Shown: positions 1 through 6,394, counted from the stretch's first letter. The stretch is 6,559 nt of DNA from an uncultured Bdellovibrio sp. (GCA_946480995.1 CAMLMF010000152.1:1-6559); one strand, 5' to 3'. Made by a program: numbers and translations. The notes: a model not told the origin generated them from the letters alone.

Positions 1-2022
1 CGTCCAGAAACTATGTTGGGCGATAGCGCTTTGTGTGTTCATCCTGATGACGAACGCTATAAACATTTGATCGGCAAAAAAGCCATCATCCCTTTGATCA
101 ACCGCAAGATCACAATCATCGCGGACACGTACGTAGATAAAGAATTCGGCTCAGGCGTGGTAAAAATCACTCCGGCCCATGACTTTAACGACTACAAAAT
201 TGGTAAGTCGCACAATCTTGAATTTATTAATATTCTAAATAAAAAAACAGAGCTGAACGAAAATGCTGGTCCTTACAAAGGCTTGAAAGTTCAAGAAGCA
301 CGTAAGCGCGTGCTTGAAGATTTGAAAGCGCAAAATCTTTTAGAAAAAGAAGAAGTGCATGTGCACTCTGTCGGGCACTGTTCCCGTTCCGGCGCAGTAG
401 TTGAGCCGTTCTTATCTGAACAATGGTTTGTGAAGATGGAACAGCTGGCAACACCAGGAAAACGCGTTGTTGAAAATGGTACGATCCGCTTTGAACCGGA
501 ATCTTGGACAAAAGTTTATTTGCATTGGTTAAACAACATCGAAGACTGGTGTATTTCTCGTCAATTGTGGTGGGGTCACCGTATTCCTGTTTGGTATTGT
601 GCTGATTGCGAACACCAAACAGTCAGCGAAGCCGAAGTCACAGCTTGTGAAAAGTGTAACAGCAAAAAAGTTTCCCAAGACGAAGATGTGCTGGATACAT
701 GGTTCAGCTCTGCTTTATGGCCGTTTTCAACGATGGGTTGGCCGAATGAATCGGAAACTTTAAAAACGTTCTATCCGACAAGTTACTTGGTCACTGGCCA
801 CGATATTATTTTCTTCTGGGTTGCCCGCATGATCATGATGGGACTTGAGTTCCAACGTGACGTGCCTTTCCGCACGGTTTACATCCACGGCTTGGTACGC
901 GATTCCCAAGGCAGAAAGATGTCGAAGTCTTTAGGCAATTCGATTGATCCCGTCGAGATGATCGAAAAGCACGGAGCCGATGCTTTGCGCTTCACGTTTG
1001 CAGCCCACTTGTATTCAGGTAAAGATTTTAAATTCAGCGAACAACGCCTCGAAGGTTATAGAAACTTTATGAACAAGATCTGGAATGCGGCACGCTTTGC
1101 TCTTTCCAACTTGCAAGGCTTCCAAGTTCCAGCTGAAGGCGTAAAAGCCCTACCGAACAAATCGCAAATCAGCGTCTTTGATCAGTGGATTATTTCAAAA
1201 CTTGCCGAAGTGACAAAAGAAGTTGAAGAGGCGATGGAGGCTGAAAAGTTCTCTGAAGCAGCTACAGCGCTTTATCAATTCATCTGGAATCAGTTCTGTG
1301 ACTGGTATATTGAATTCACAAAACCAATCATGAACGGAACAAACCAAGAAGAAAAGCAAGCAACACAATTAGTGATCGCGCAAGTTCTAAACCGCATCAT
1401 GCGTTTGTTGCACCCATTTGCGCCGTTTATTTCAGAAGAGATCTATCAAAAGCTGCCAATCAAAGGCGCCGCTTGTATCGTCGATCAATTCCCGAATATC
1501 CGTAACGACAAAGAATTCTTAAGCCTGGGTTCGTCTCAAGCGGCTTTAGAAATCGACATCGTGAAAGAAGTGATCACGGCCATCCGTAACATCCGCGGTG
1601 AAAACCGTATCAGTCCAGCGGTAAAAATCAACGCCCGCTTAGGTGTGACGAACGACCAAGTTCAAAAAATCCTTGGCAACAATCGCACGGCGATTTTGAA
1701 CATGGGTCGCATTGAAAACTTGGATATCGGTGCTGAAGGCAACTTAATGAAGTGCGCGGTAGCTCCGGTTGTAGTGAAAGACGTCGGCGTAAAGGTGATC
1801 ATCCCACTTGAGGGATTGGTCGACTTTGATGAGGAAGTAAAACGCATCAATAAGCTGGTTGAAAAACTGCAAAAAGATATCGGCATGCTTTCAAGTAAGC
1901 TTTCCAACGAAAAGTTTATTGCGAACGCGGATGAAGATGTTGTTGCAGCAGACAAAATTCTTTTAGCGCAATCCAAAGTTCAGTTGGATTCTTTAAGAGA
2001 TGCTTTGACTCGCTTCCAGTAA
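1..2022 (+). CDS. valS: Valyl-tRNA synthetase, C-terminal part (5' end outside window)
   Basis: Class I aminoacyl-tRNA synthetase that charges tRNA-Val in the cytoplasm. The frame is open from base 1, and the first residues RPETMLGD are the standard ValRS motif at the start of the CP1 editing domain, so the ATG at 13 is internal and the gene is cut by the window edge. Visible in order (residues counted from base 1): editing-domain motif GSGVVKITPAHDFNDY (50-65), the LSEQWFVKM segment, WCISRQLWWGHRIPVW, a zinc-ribbon pattern C-X2-C-X12-C-X2-C (Cys200/203/216/219), DVLDTWFSSALWPFSTMGW, the KMSKS signature (306-310), an alpha-helical anticodon-binding domain (about 390-545) and the C-terminal coiled-coil tRNA-binding arm (about 605-673). 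The HIGH motif and roughly 200-270 N-terminal residues lie upstream, judging from the usual family length of about 880-950. No frameshift is seen. The gene ends just before a strong terminator. Confidence 0.98.
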   Translation, partial: RPETMLGDSALCVHPDDERYKHLIGKKAIIPLINRKITIIADTYVDKEFGSGVVKITPAHDFNDYKIGKSHNLEFINILNKKTELNENAGPYKGLKVQEARKRVLEDLKAQNLLEKEEVHVHSVGHCSRSGAVVEPFLSEQWFVKMEQLATPGKRVVENGTIRFEPESWTKVYLHWLNNIEDWCISRQLWWGHRIPVWYCADCEHQTVSEAEVTACEKCNSKKVSQDEDVLDTWFSSALWPFSTMGWPNESETLKTFYPTSYLVTGHDIIFFWVARMIMMGLEFQRDVPFRTVYIHGLVRDSQGRKMSKSLGNSIDPVEMIEKHGADALRFTFAAHLYSGKDFKFSEQRLEGYRNFMNKIWNAARFALSNLQGFQVPAEGVKALPNKSQISVFDQWIISKLAEVTKEVEEAMEAEKFSEAATALYQFIWNQFCDWYIEFTKPIMNGTNQEEKQATQLVIAQVLNRIMRLLHPFAPFISEEIYQKLPIKGAACIVDQFPNIRNDKEFLSLGSSQAALEIDIVKEVITAIRNIRGENRISPAVKINARLGVTNDQVQKILGNNRTAILNMGRIENLDIGAEGNLMKCAVAPVVVKDVGVKVIIPLEGLVDFDEEVKRINKLVEKLQKDIGMLSSKLSNEKFIANADEDVVAADKILLAQSKVQLDSLRDALTRFQ

Positions 2023-2043
2023 GGTTAAATTTCATATGAAACG

Positions 2044-2075
2044 AAAAAAGGAGTTCCACGGAACTCCTTTTTTTT
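2044..2075. terminator. Intrinsic terminator, probably bidirectional, after valS
   Basis: A perfect inverted repeat GGAGTTCC (2050-2057) / GGAACTCC (2060-2067) forms a GC-containing stem with a CACG tetraloop when the innermost pair opens. On the plus strand it is followed by eight T (2068-2075). On the minus strand the A-run 2044-2049 gives six U after the same stem. It starts 21 bp past the valS stop and ends 30 bp past the stop of the convergent gene at 2106, so it can end transcription from both sides. Confidence 0.93.
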
Positions 2076-2105
2076 GATTTTCTGATGCAAATTCTCGTCA
2101 AATTT

Positions 2106-2576
2106 CTAGCGACTGATATCCACAATCAAATTTGATTTTTCAGTCGCAGAAATCGCCACACCCGTAAAGTGCATGCGTATTTGCAAATCGTCGAACATCT
2201 TTGCCATGCGCTGACAATTAGCCCCTTTTAAAGTTACAAACATTAAGTAACTGGGTAAACCGGGCTGATATTCAAACTGCGAATGCACCACGGTTTCACA
2301 GCCCTCCGCCAACTCTGGCACATCTGTCGGAGTGTAAGCCACCCCTTCCGCCAAAGAAAAGCGCAGTTCCCTGTCTGCCAAACCAGAATCCGCCTTATCC
2401 AAAACCAAACCTAAACGCAGATTGGCTTCTTCAGTGACAGGATTCCACACGAACGAATAATCATATTGATGGGGTCCCAGTTCACGGATCTTAAAGCTCA
2501 TGAAGTTGTAAGCAGCTTCACTTGCATTCGACCAAAAACCGACGACAGCCACAAGTAACAGCAACGTGTACTTCAT
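2106..2576 (-). CDS. Small secreted protein of unknown function
   Basis: 156-residue protein that I do not recognise. It begins with a clear Sec signal peptide: MKYT, a hydrophobic core LLLLVAVVGFW (5-15), and a likely signal peptidase I site after S-E-A (cut about 21/22). There is no lipobox cysteine, so a soluble periplasmic or secreted protein of about 135 residues is expected. The mature part alternates short hydrophobic and polar stretches, suggesting a mostly beta fold (inference), and has only two cysteines (Cys93 and Cys121) that could form a disulfide after export. No further membrane segment is visible. The start is supported by the G-rich Shine-Dalgarno AAGGGGGG (2581-2588), 4 nt upstream. 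That site overlaps the stop codon of the dioxygenase gene, 11 bp away, so the two genes are very likely co-transcribed and may be translationally coupled. The gene ends at a TAG, then the shared terminator. Confidence 0.82.
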   Translation of the reverse strand: MKYTLLLLVAVVGFWSNASEAAYNFMSFKIRELGPHQYDYSFVWNPVTEEANLRLGLVLDKADSGLADRELRFSLAEGVAYTPTDVPELAEGCETVVHSQFEYQPGLPSYLMFVTLKGANCQRMAKMFDDLQIRMHFTGVAISATEKSNLIVDISR

Positions 2577-2587
2577 GCTGCCCCCCT

Positions 2588-3571
2588 TTATTTGATAAGA
2601 CCGATTTCTCGCAAACGTTGCATCAAAAAGTCGTGACCAGTGATATCAGCATACTTAGCACCTGTCCCCTTACATGATGGCAAGCAACTTAACATTGCTT
2701 CAGGGTGTGGATGCATAAAGAACGGCATTGAATAACGGGCTTGATTTGTTCCATCTTGCGGATTGATCACTCGGTGAGTTGTCGAAGGCAAAACGTCATT
2801 CGTCAAACGCGCCAACATATCGCCGACATCGACGATCAAAGTGTCTGGTTCAGACACGATATCTAGCCACTGACCATCGCGATCTTTTAATTGCAAACCA
2901 GAAGCTGTCGCCGCTGGCAAGATCGTGATGAAGTTAATGTCTTCGTGAGCTGCCGCACGCACACAGCGTGGATCGACACCTTCAGGAATCGGTGGGTAAT
3001 GCAAAAGACGTAAGATAGAGTTTCCGTCTTTCGTCATTTTCGCAAAGAAATCTTTGGGAACTTCTAAAGGAATTGTTAAAGCCTCAAGCATCACATCGCC
3101 GGCTTCTTCCAAAGCGTTGAATAAAGATATGAAGTGCTCTTTGAACTCTGGAACTTCTGCAGGCCATACATTTTCAGGATAAACAGATTTTAAAGCGTTG
3201 CCTTCAGAAAGAACGCGGCCTACGTGCCAGAACTCTTTCAAATCCATCACTGGAGAGTCTTTGGCATGCTCTTGACCAAACGGAGTGTAACCACGTTGGA
3301 AGCCTGCTTTTGGGGAAATGTAAGATTTTTTAACTTCAGTTGGTAAAGCGTAAAACTTTTTAAGAAGTTCGTAAGCTTTGTGCAACGATTCAGCTTTGAC
3401 GTTGTGGTCTTTTAGAATGATGAAGCCGTATTCTTTCAGTCCTGTGAAAAGACTGTCGATGAACTTCGCGCGATCAGCATCAGTGCCTTGCGTATAACTT
3501 GCCAGACTGAGTGTCGGAACTTTACGAAGAGTGCTGTTTTCAGAATGAGAAGAAGTTTCCATTGTTCTCAT
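2588..3571 (-). CDS. Isopenicillin N synthase-like Fe(II)/2-oxoglutarate dioxygenase
   Basis: 327-residue cytoplasmic oxygenase of the DIOX_N plus 2OG-FeII_Oxy architecture. The N-terminal domain (about 17-135) shows YGFIILKDH (48-56), GFQRGYTPFG (90-99) and DLKEFWHVGR (110-119), all typical of the family. The C-terminal jelly-roll (about 183-290) carries the iron triad His209-X-Asp211 (AAHEDINFITIL) and His266 (STTHRVIN), plus Arg279-X-Ser281 (RYSMPFF), which in this family binds the 2-oxoglutarate carboxylate. All catalytic positions are intact, so the enzyme should be active. The substrate cannot be read from sequence: the family includes isopenicillin N synthase, ACC oxidase, ethylene-forming enzyme and gibberellin or flavonoid oxygenases, and no beta-lactam genes are nearby. 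The start at 3571 is backed by Shine-Dalgarno AAGGGGG (3577-3583) with 5-nt spacing; the alternative ATG at 3562 has no such site. The 65 bp upstream (3572-3636) hold no convincing promoter or terminator, so read-through from trmO is possible. Confidence 0.94.
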   Translation of the reverse strand: MRTMETSSHSENSTLRKVPTLSLASYTQGTDADRAKFIDSLFTGLKEYGFIILKDHNVKAESLHKAYELLKKFYALPTEVKKSYISPKAGFQRGYTPFGQEHAKDSPVMDLKEFWHVGRVLSEGNALKSVYPENVWPAEVPEFKEHFISLFNALEEAGDVMLEALTIPLEVPKDFFAKMTKDGNSILRLLHYPPIPEGVDPRCVRAAAHEDINFITILPAATASGLQLKDRDGQWLDIVSEPDTLIVDVGDMLARLTNDVLPSTTHRVINPQDGTNQARYSMPFFMHPHPEAMLSCLPSCKGTGAKYADITGHDFLMQRLREIGLIK

Positions 3572-3636
3572 GATTTCCCCCTTATTTTTGTTCTAAACGG
3601 ACTGTAACAAGGTGCTGAATTAAAAAGCAACTGCAA

Positions 3637-4344
3637 CTAATTATGCGTAAAAAGAATATCGTGGACGCTGACCAAATTCGGCCCCACGAATTTAAAATGG
3701 ATATCTCCGTCAAAAAGACGAACCGCGTGCTCGTTGCGATACGGGGACTCCCCGGCTTCATAACCGCGATAAACCACCGGGCGCGGATCCAATTTCAAGG
3801 TTTCTTCGACGATTTCTTGTAATGCTGTCTCAGGATATCGCGCCTGCCACTGCGCCATTAATTTTGCCGCGTGCTCCGTAAATTCTACACGAATGGGCTC
3901 CTGCGCGACCTCTGCCGGCCACCCAGAACGGGCCTCTGGCAAGGATTCAACAAAAGGAAGGTAAGGCTTAATATCTAAAATAGGCGTGCCGTCGACAAGA
4001 TCTGCTCCGGCCACAACGATACCATCTTTTTCAACGCGAATAAGTTCGACCAAAGACAACCCAATAGGATTCGGGCGATGCGGACTGCGAGTCGCAAAAA
4101 GGCCCATGGTTGCACCACCTAACCGCGGTGGATGAACTTTGGCATGAAAGCGGGCTGTTTTATTTTGATGAAATACCCAGATCAACCACACATGACTAAA
4201 CCCCTCCAAACCTTGAAGAGATTCCTCGGGCTGTAAATCGGCGCGAATTTTTAGCTGCGCCCAAGCCTTCTTCACCAAACCGGGCTGGCGAGGAGTTCCG
4301 AATTTATCGCGAAAACACGATTCAATATAACCAATGGGTTCCAT
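3637..4344 (-). CDS. trmO: TrmO, tRNA (t6A37) N6-methyltransferase
   Basis: SAM-dependent enzyme (TsaA/YaeB/VirR family) that methylates N6-threonylcarbamoyladenosine at position 37 of tRNA-Thr to m6t6A, tuning decoding of ACC/ACU. Counted from the ATG at 4344, the protein has 235 residues, about the length of E. coli TrmO. It shows the N-terminal beta-barrel domain with PIGYIES and KFGTPRQPGLV (14-24), GFSHVWLIWVFHQ (48-60), PPRLGG, the signature FATRSPHRPNPIGLS (83-97) and DLVDGTPILDIKPYLPF (115-131), then the smaller C-terminal domain with DPRP (186-189). The frame stays open upstream to a TTG at 4392 (16 more residues). I prefer the ATG because homology begins three residues after it and the TTG lies inside the hairpin that follows the Crp/Fnr gene. 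Neither start has a convincing Shine-Dalgarno: the only AAGG near the ATG lies in a palindrome at 4347-4361. Start uncertain, function firm. Confidence 0.93.
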   Translation of the reverse strand: MEPIGYIESCFRDKFGTPRQPGLVKKAWAQLKIRADLQPEESLQGLEGFSHVWLIWVFHQNKTARFHAKVHPPRLGGATMGLFATRSPHRPNPIGLSLVELIRVEKDGIVVAGADLVDGTPILDIKPYLPFVESLPEARSGWPAEVAQEPIRVEFTEHAAKLMAQWQARYPETALQEIVEETLKLDPRPVVYRGYEAGESPYRNEHAVRLFDGDIHFKFVGPNLVSVHDILFTHN

Positions 4345-4346
4345 CG

Positions 4347-4361
4347 AGGTACGCCGTACCT
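4347..4361. repeat. Perfect 15-bp palindrome at the trmO start
   Basis: AGGTACG (4347-4353), one central base, CGTACCT (4355-4361): a perfect 7+1+7 inverted repeat that ends 2 bp upstream of the trmO ATG. In the transcript it can fold as a 6-bp stem with a 3-nt loop that contains the only nearby AAGG. It could be an operator, a structured ribosome-binding region, or chance coding sequence if trmO starts at the TTG at 4392. Confidence 0.5.
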
Positions 4362-4384
4362 TTTTCGGATGTCTTGCGTCAAGC

Positions 4385-4426
4385 AATTTCAACTCGCCCC
4401 AGGTTTTCTAAGGCGAGTTGGAAATT
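4385..4426 (-). terminator. Long hairpin after the Crp/Fnr gene, possible terminator
   Basis: Arms 4385-4398 and 4412-4426 pair over 14 bp with a single bulged base; the core AACTCGCC/GGCGAGTT is GC-rich, and the loop is 13 nt (4399-4411). It begins 2 bp past the TAA of the regulator gene (4429-4431). The sequence after the stem in the minus-strand transcript is AT-mixed (GCTTGACG), without a real U-run, so it is a weak intrinsic terminator at best. It may instead be an mRNA-stabilising 3' hairpin or a partial attenuator that lowers expression of trmO. The fold is seen in sequence; its function is inferred. Confidence 0.6.
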
Positions 4427-4428
4427 TA

Positions 4429-5151
4429 TTAGAAGTTTCCTGATCTTTTCATCAAACCTTCGCGGTTTTTGATGATGATCTCTTTGCCATTCAAATCAAT
4501 CAGGCCTTCGTTTTTGAACTCGGTCAAATGACGAGACAATGATTCATTGATGGTGCTTGCTAGCTGCGCAAATTCATTGCGAGTCAGCTTAAGATTCAAG
4601 GACACTCCATTTGGCGTTTGCACCCCAAATCTGTCTGACAGCATCACCAATTGGTAAGCGATACGCTCTTGCACAGACGCTAGGTAATGCAATTGACTGG
4701 TGTTTTCGAAAGACTCTAGGTCATTTACCGACTGATTTAATAAAAGTTTCACCAGGGGGCTGGCCTGAGCAATGGCAACCTGAATCAGCTCTCTTGGATA
4801 AAGCCAAAGAACTGTCGATTTTACTGCTTTGGCATGGCTTTGCACCGGGGCGTTTTTAACGAGTGCTTTGTAACCAAAATATTCCCCCGGGGATACAAGT
4901 TTGGTTACGTATTCATTTGTCGTCGTGCGGCCTCTGGCGTGGGAGCGGTTCACTACGACCTTAACACATCCAGATTGAACATAATAAAGTCCCTTAGGTT
5001 GCTCGCCCTCTTTAAAGATTGTTTCTTCTTCTTTAAGATGAATGACCTCATAGGGAACATTTGAAGTGCTTGGAATATTGAGGTTCAAGTTTTGGTTTGC
5101 CATAAAACCAAGAGAGTTAACGCCGCCGTTTAGGATTGTTTGAGATTCCAT
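4429..5151 (-). CDS. Crp/Fnr-family transcriptional regulator, atypical effector site
   Basis: 240-residue DNA-binding regulator. After an unusual Asn/Ser-rich N-terminal extension (1-33) comes a cyclic-nucleotide-binding-type beta-roll (about 34-130: FKEGEQPKGLYYVQSGCVKV, then PGEYFGYKALV), the long dimerisation helix (about 131-160) and a Crp-type winged helix-turn-helix (186-233), with LTRNEFAQLASTINESLSRH at 189-208. The HTH matches the family well, including the S-R pair of the recognition helix. The effector pocket does not match: aligned to E. coli CRP, the Glu72 position is Tyr94 and Arg82 is Gln104, so cAMP binding as in CRP is unlikely. There is one cysteine only (Cys62), so no FNR-type iron-sulfur cluster. 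The start at 5151 has a strong Shine-Dalgarno GGAGGT (5159-5164) with 7-nt spacing; the internal ATG at 5103 has none. It is divergent from the BMP importer genes and upstream of trmO. Target genes and signal are unknown. Confidence 0.93.
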   Translation of the reverse strand: MESQTILNGGVNSLGFMANQNLNLNIPSTSNVPYEVIHLKEEETIFKEGEQPKGLYYVQSGCVKVVVNRSHARGRTTTNEYVTKLVSPGEYFGYKALVKNAPVQSHAKAVKSTVLWLYPRELIQVAIAQASPLVKLLLNQSVNDLESFENTSQLHYLASVQERIAYQLVMLSDRFGVQTPNGVSLNLKLTRNEFAQLASTINESLSRHLTEFKNEGLIDLNGKEIIIKNREGLMKRSGNF

Positions 5152-5204
5152 TCTTATTACCTCCGAGTTGCTTCGTTGAGTTAATCGTTACGGCAATCCT
5201 AAAC
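5128..5204. repeat. 11-bp inverted repeat bracketing the Crp/Fnr start
   Basis: GTTTAGGATTG (5128-5138, codons 5-8 of the regulator) and CAATCCTAAAC (5194-5204, its 5' leader) are perfect reverse complements separated by 55 bp. The spacer holds the Shine-Dalgarno (5159-5164) and the ATG (5149-5151). In the mRNA the arms would close a large loop around the translation start. As DNA, the two arms could be paired sites for a regulator. Confidence 0.6.
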
Positions 5205-5225
5205 TGGTATTAAACAATCAACTAA

Positions 5226-5254
5226 TTGAAATTAAGACATAACAACGTTGTAAC
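5226..5254 (+). promoter_or_regulatory. Candidate sigma70-type promoter for the BMP operon (distal)
   Basis: TTGAAA (5226-5231) matches the -35 consensus at 5 of 6 bases and TGTAAC (5249-5254) matches the -10 at 4 of 6, with 17-bp spacing. Transcription would start near 5261, giving a leader of about 150 nt before the ATG at 5411. Read by eye, unscored; one of two candidates in this interval. No convincing promoter was found for the minus-strand regulator, though AT-rich sequence at 5205-5235 is a reasonable place for it. Confidence 0.35.
5242..5251. promoter_or_regulatory. 10-bp palindrome in the divergent intergenic region
   Basis: ACAACGTTGT is a perfect palindrome lying between two divergent genes and overlapping the -10 of the distal candidate promoter. 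Two further outer positions (5240/5253 and 5238/5255) are also symmetric. It could be a repressor or activator site, but it is not a CRP (TGTGA-N6-TCACA) or FNR (TTGAT-N4-ATCAA) box. Confidence 0.3.
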
Positions 5255-5287
5255 GGCGGAGTAAATTTACTTAGCTGTCCTTTCGGC

Positions 5288-5316
5288 TTGACTCACCAAG
5301 GCGCTGCTCTTACTTT
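5288..5316 (+). promoter_or_regulatory. Candidate sigma70-type promoter for the BMP operon (proximal)
   Basis: TTGACT (5288-5293) matches the -35 consensus at 5 of 6 and TACTTT (5311-5316) the -10 at 3 of 6, spaced by 17 bp. The TTG here also opens the longest possible reading frame for the BMP protein, but a -35 role fits better than a start codon because the signal peptide begins at 5411. Confidence 0.35.
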
Positions 5317-5360
5317 CACGGACCAAGAAATCAAAGTTTTTTTTGTAAAATCAAACGCTT

Positions 5361-5397
5361 ACTTGATGCCAAAAAGCATTCAAGTTTCTTTGTTCTT
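5361..5397 (+). promoter_or_regulatory. Leader hairpin with U-rich tail before the BMP gene
   Basis: ACTTGATGC (5361-5369) pairs with GCATTCAAGT (5376-5385) over 9 bp with one bulged T (5379) and a six-base loop CAAAAA. A U-rich stretch (5385-5397, TTTCTTTGTTCTT from 5385) follows, and the Shine-Dalgarno starts at 5398. It resembles a weak attenuator or a structural element next to the ribosome binding site. No known riboswitch class was recognised. Confidence 0.45.
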
Positions 5398-5403
5398 GGG
5401 GGA
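5398..5403 (+). promoter_or_regulatory. Ribosome binding site fixing the BMP start
   Basis: GGGGGA sits 7 nt before the ATG at 5411. With the signal peptide that starts there, it decides for 5411 over the upstream in-frame TTG (5288) and ATG (5366). Confidence 0.75.
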
Positions 5404-5410
5404 CCTAAAG

Positions 5411-6391
5411 ATGGCTAAATTGATCCTTACCAACTTGTTAATAATGCTATTCAGCACATTTTCATTCGCAAATACTCTTAAAGTAGGCTTAGTTTTAGAT
5501 AAAGGCGGCAAAGATGATAAGTCTTTTAATGCTGCAGCTTACTTGGGTGCAACGAAAGCGCAGAAAGATTTAAAAATCGATCTGAAATATGTCGAGGCAA
5601 CTGACACAAATGCGATTGAAAATTTACATCGCTCGTTTGCGCGCAAAAATTTCGACCTTGTGATCGGAATTGGCTTTGCACAAAAAGATGCTGTTCAAAA
5701 AGTCGCAGCACAATTTCCAAAAGTAAAATTCGCCATCGTTGACGGAGAAATTAATGCCGCGAATGTGCGCTCTTTGTTGTTTGAAGAACACGAAGGTTCG
5801 TTCCTGGTTGGCGCATTAGCGGCGATGACTTCCAAAACAAACTCTGTGGGATTCGTCGGCGGCATGGATATTCCGTTAATCCGCAGATTTGCGATGGGTT
5901 ACTTTGCCGGAGCAAAATACATTAATCCAAAAATCACGACGACTGAAAACTATGTCGGCGTAACGGGCGAGGCTTGGAACAATCCTGCAAAAGCCAAAGA
6001 ACTTGCTTTAGCACAATTCGCAAAGGGCGCTGATGTTATTTACACAGGCGCCGGCGCTTCTAATACGGGTGTATTCGATGCCGCTGAAGACAAAAAGAAA
6101 TTCGCTATTGGTTGTGATTCAAATCAGAACTGGATCAAACCCGGCGTAATTTTGACAAGTATGTTAAAAGCCGTGGACGTTGCAGTTTTTGAGACGATCA
6201 AAGAAACTCAAGAGGGCAAGTTCACAGGTGGCGTCAGCCGCTTTGGTTTGAAAAACAAAGGTGTTGATTACACCTTAGATCAATACAACGAAAAATTGAT
6301 CCCTGCCGAAACTCGCAAAAAACTAGAAGACATCAAAGCTAAGATCATCGCGGGACAAATCCAAGTTCCTGACTATTACAAAAAGAAATAG
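5411..6391 (+). CDS. BMP/PnrA-family periplasmic substrate-binding protein
   Basis: 326-residue binding protein of a BMP-type ABC importer; characterised relatives (Treponema PnrA, Borrelia BmpA-type and Gram-positive nucleoside lipoproteins) bind purine or other nucleosides. A signal peptide MAKLILTNLLIMLFSTFSFA is followed by a likely signal peptidase I cut after S-F-A (20/21). There is no lipobox Cys, so the protein should be free in the periplasm rather than a lipoprotein as in many relatives. Family motifs in the mature part: VGLVLDKGGKDDKSFN (25-40), FEEHEGSFLVGALAAM (124-139), VGFVGGMDIPLIRRFAMGY (146-164), YTGAGASNTGVFDAA (211-225), GCDSNQNW (234-241) and TSMLKAVD (249-256). Length is typical. 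The ATG at 5411 is chosen because of the signal peptide and Shine-Dalgarno; the 41 upstream in-frame residues are not signal-like. The ATPase gene starts 3 bp after the stop, so they form an operon. The ligand is inferred from the family, not proven. Confidence 0.95.
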   Translation: MAKLILTNLLIMLFSTFSFANTLKVGLVLDKGGKDDKSFNAAAYLGATKAQKDLKIDLKYVEATDTNAIENLHRSFARKNFDLVIGIGFAQKDAVQKVAAQFPKVKFAIVDGEINAANVRSLLFEEHEGSFLVGALAAMTSKTNSVGFVGGMDIPLIRRFAMGYFAGAKYINPKITTTENYVGVTGEAWNNPAKAKELALAQFAKGADVIYTGAGASNTGVFDAAEDKKKFAIGCDSNQNWIKPGVILTSMLKAVDVAVFETIKETQEGKFTGGVSRFGLKNKGVDYTLDQYNEKLIPAETRKKLEDIKAKIIAGQIQVPDYYKKK

Positions 6392-6394
6392 TCC

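Noticed and set aside
1662..2125. Minus-strand reading frames opposite the end of valS (1662-1976, 1916-2125)
   Set aside because: They lie antisense to conserved ValRS sequence; the second also runs through the terminator hairpin. No family resemblance.
2588..3571. Beta-lactam (isopenicillin N) biosynthesis gene
   Set aside because: The fold and iron ligands fit the broad family, but no ACV synthetase or other pathway gene is present, so a specific penicillin role is not supported.
3627..3638. Tandem GCAACT repeat at the end of trmO
   Set aside because: Only two copies of six bases, with no associated structure; likely chance.
4611..5064. Two plus-strand reading frames (4611-4859 and 4834-5064) opposite the Crp/Fnr gene
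   Set aside because: They are antisense to a well-supported gene, have no recognisable domain, and are best explained as shadow frames.
5218..5229. TCAA-N4-TTGA inverted repeat as an FNR-type box
   Set aside because: The half-sites are in the opposite order to the FNR box TTGAT-N4-ATCAA, and the repeat is too short and AT-rich to mean much.
5312..5344. Possible terminator ending in the eight-T run at 5337-5344
   Set aside because: The only stem before it is a short AT-rich ACTTT/AAAGT pairing, too weak for an intrinsic terminator.
5288..5410. N-terminal extension of the BMP protein from the TTG at 5288
   Set aside because: The extra 41 residues are not signal-like and would bury a good signal peptide. 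The ATG at 5411 has a Shine-Dalgarno at 7-nt spacing, and the TTG fits better as part of a -35 box.
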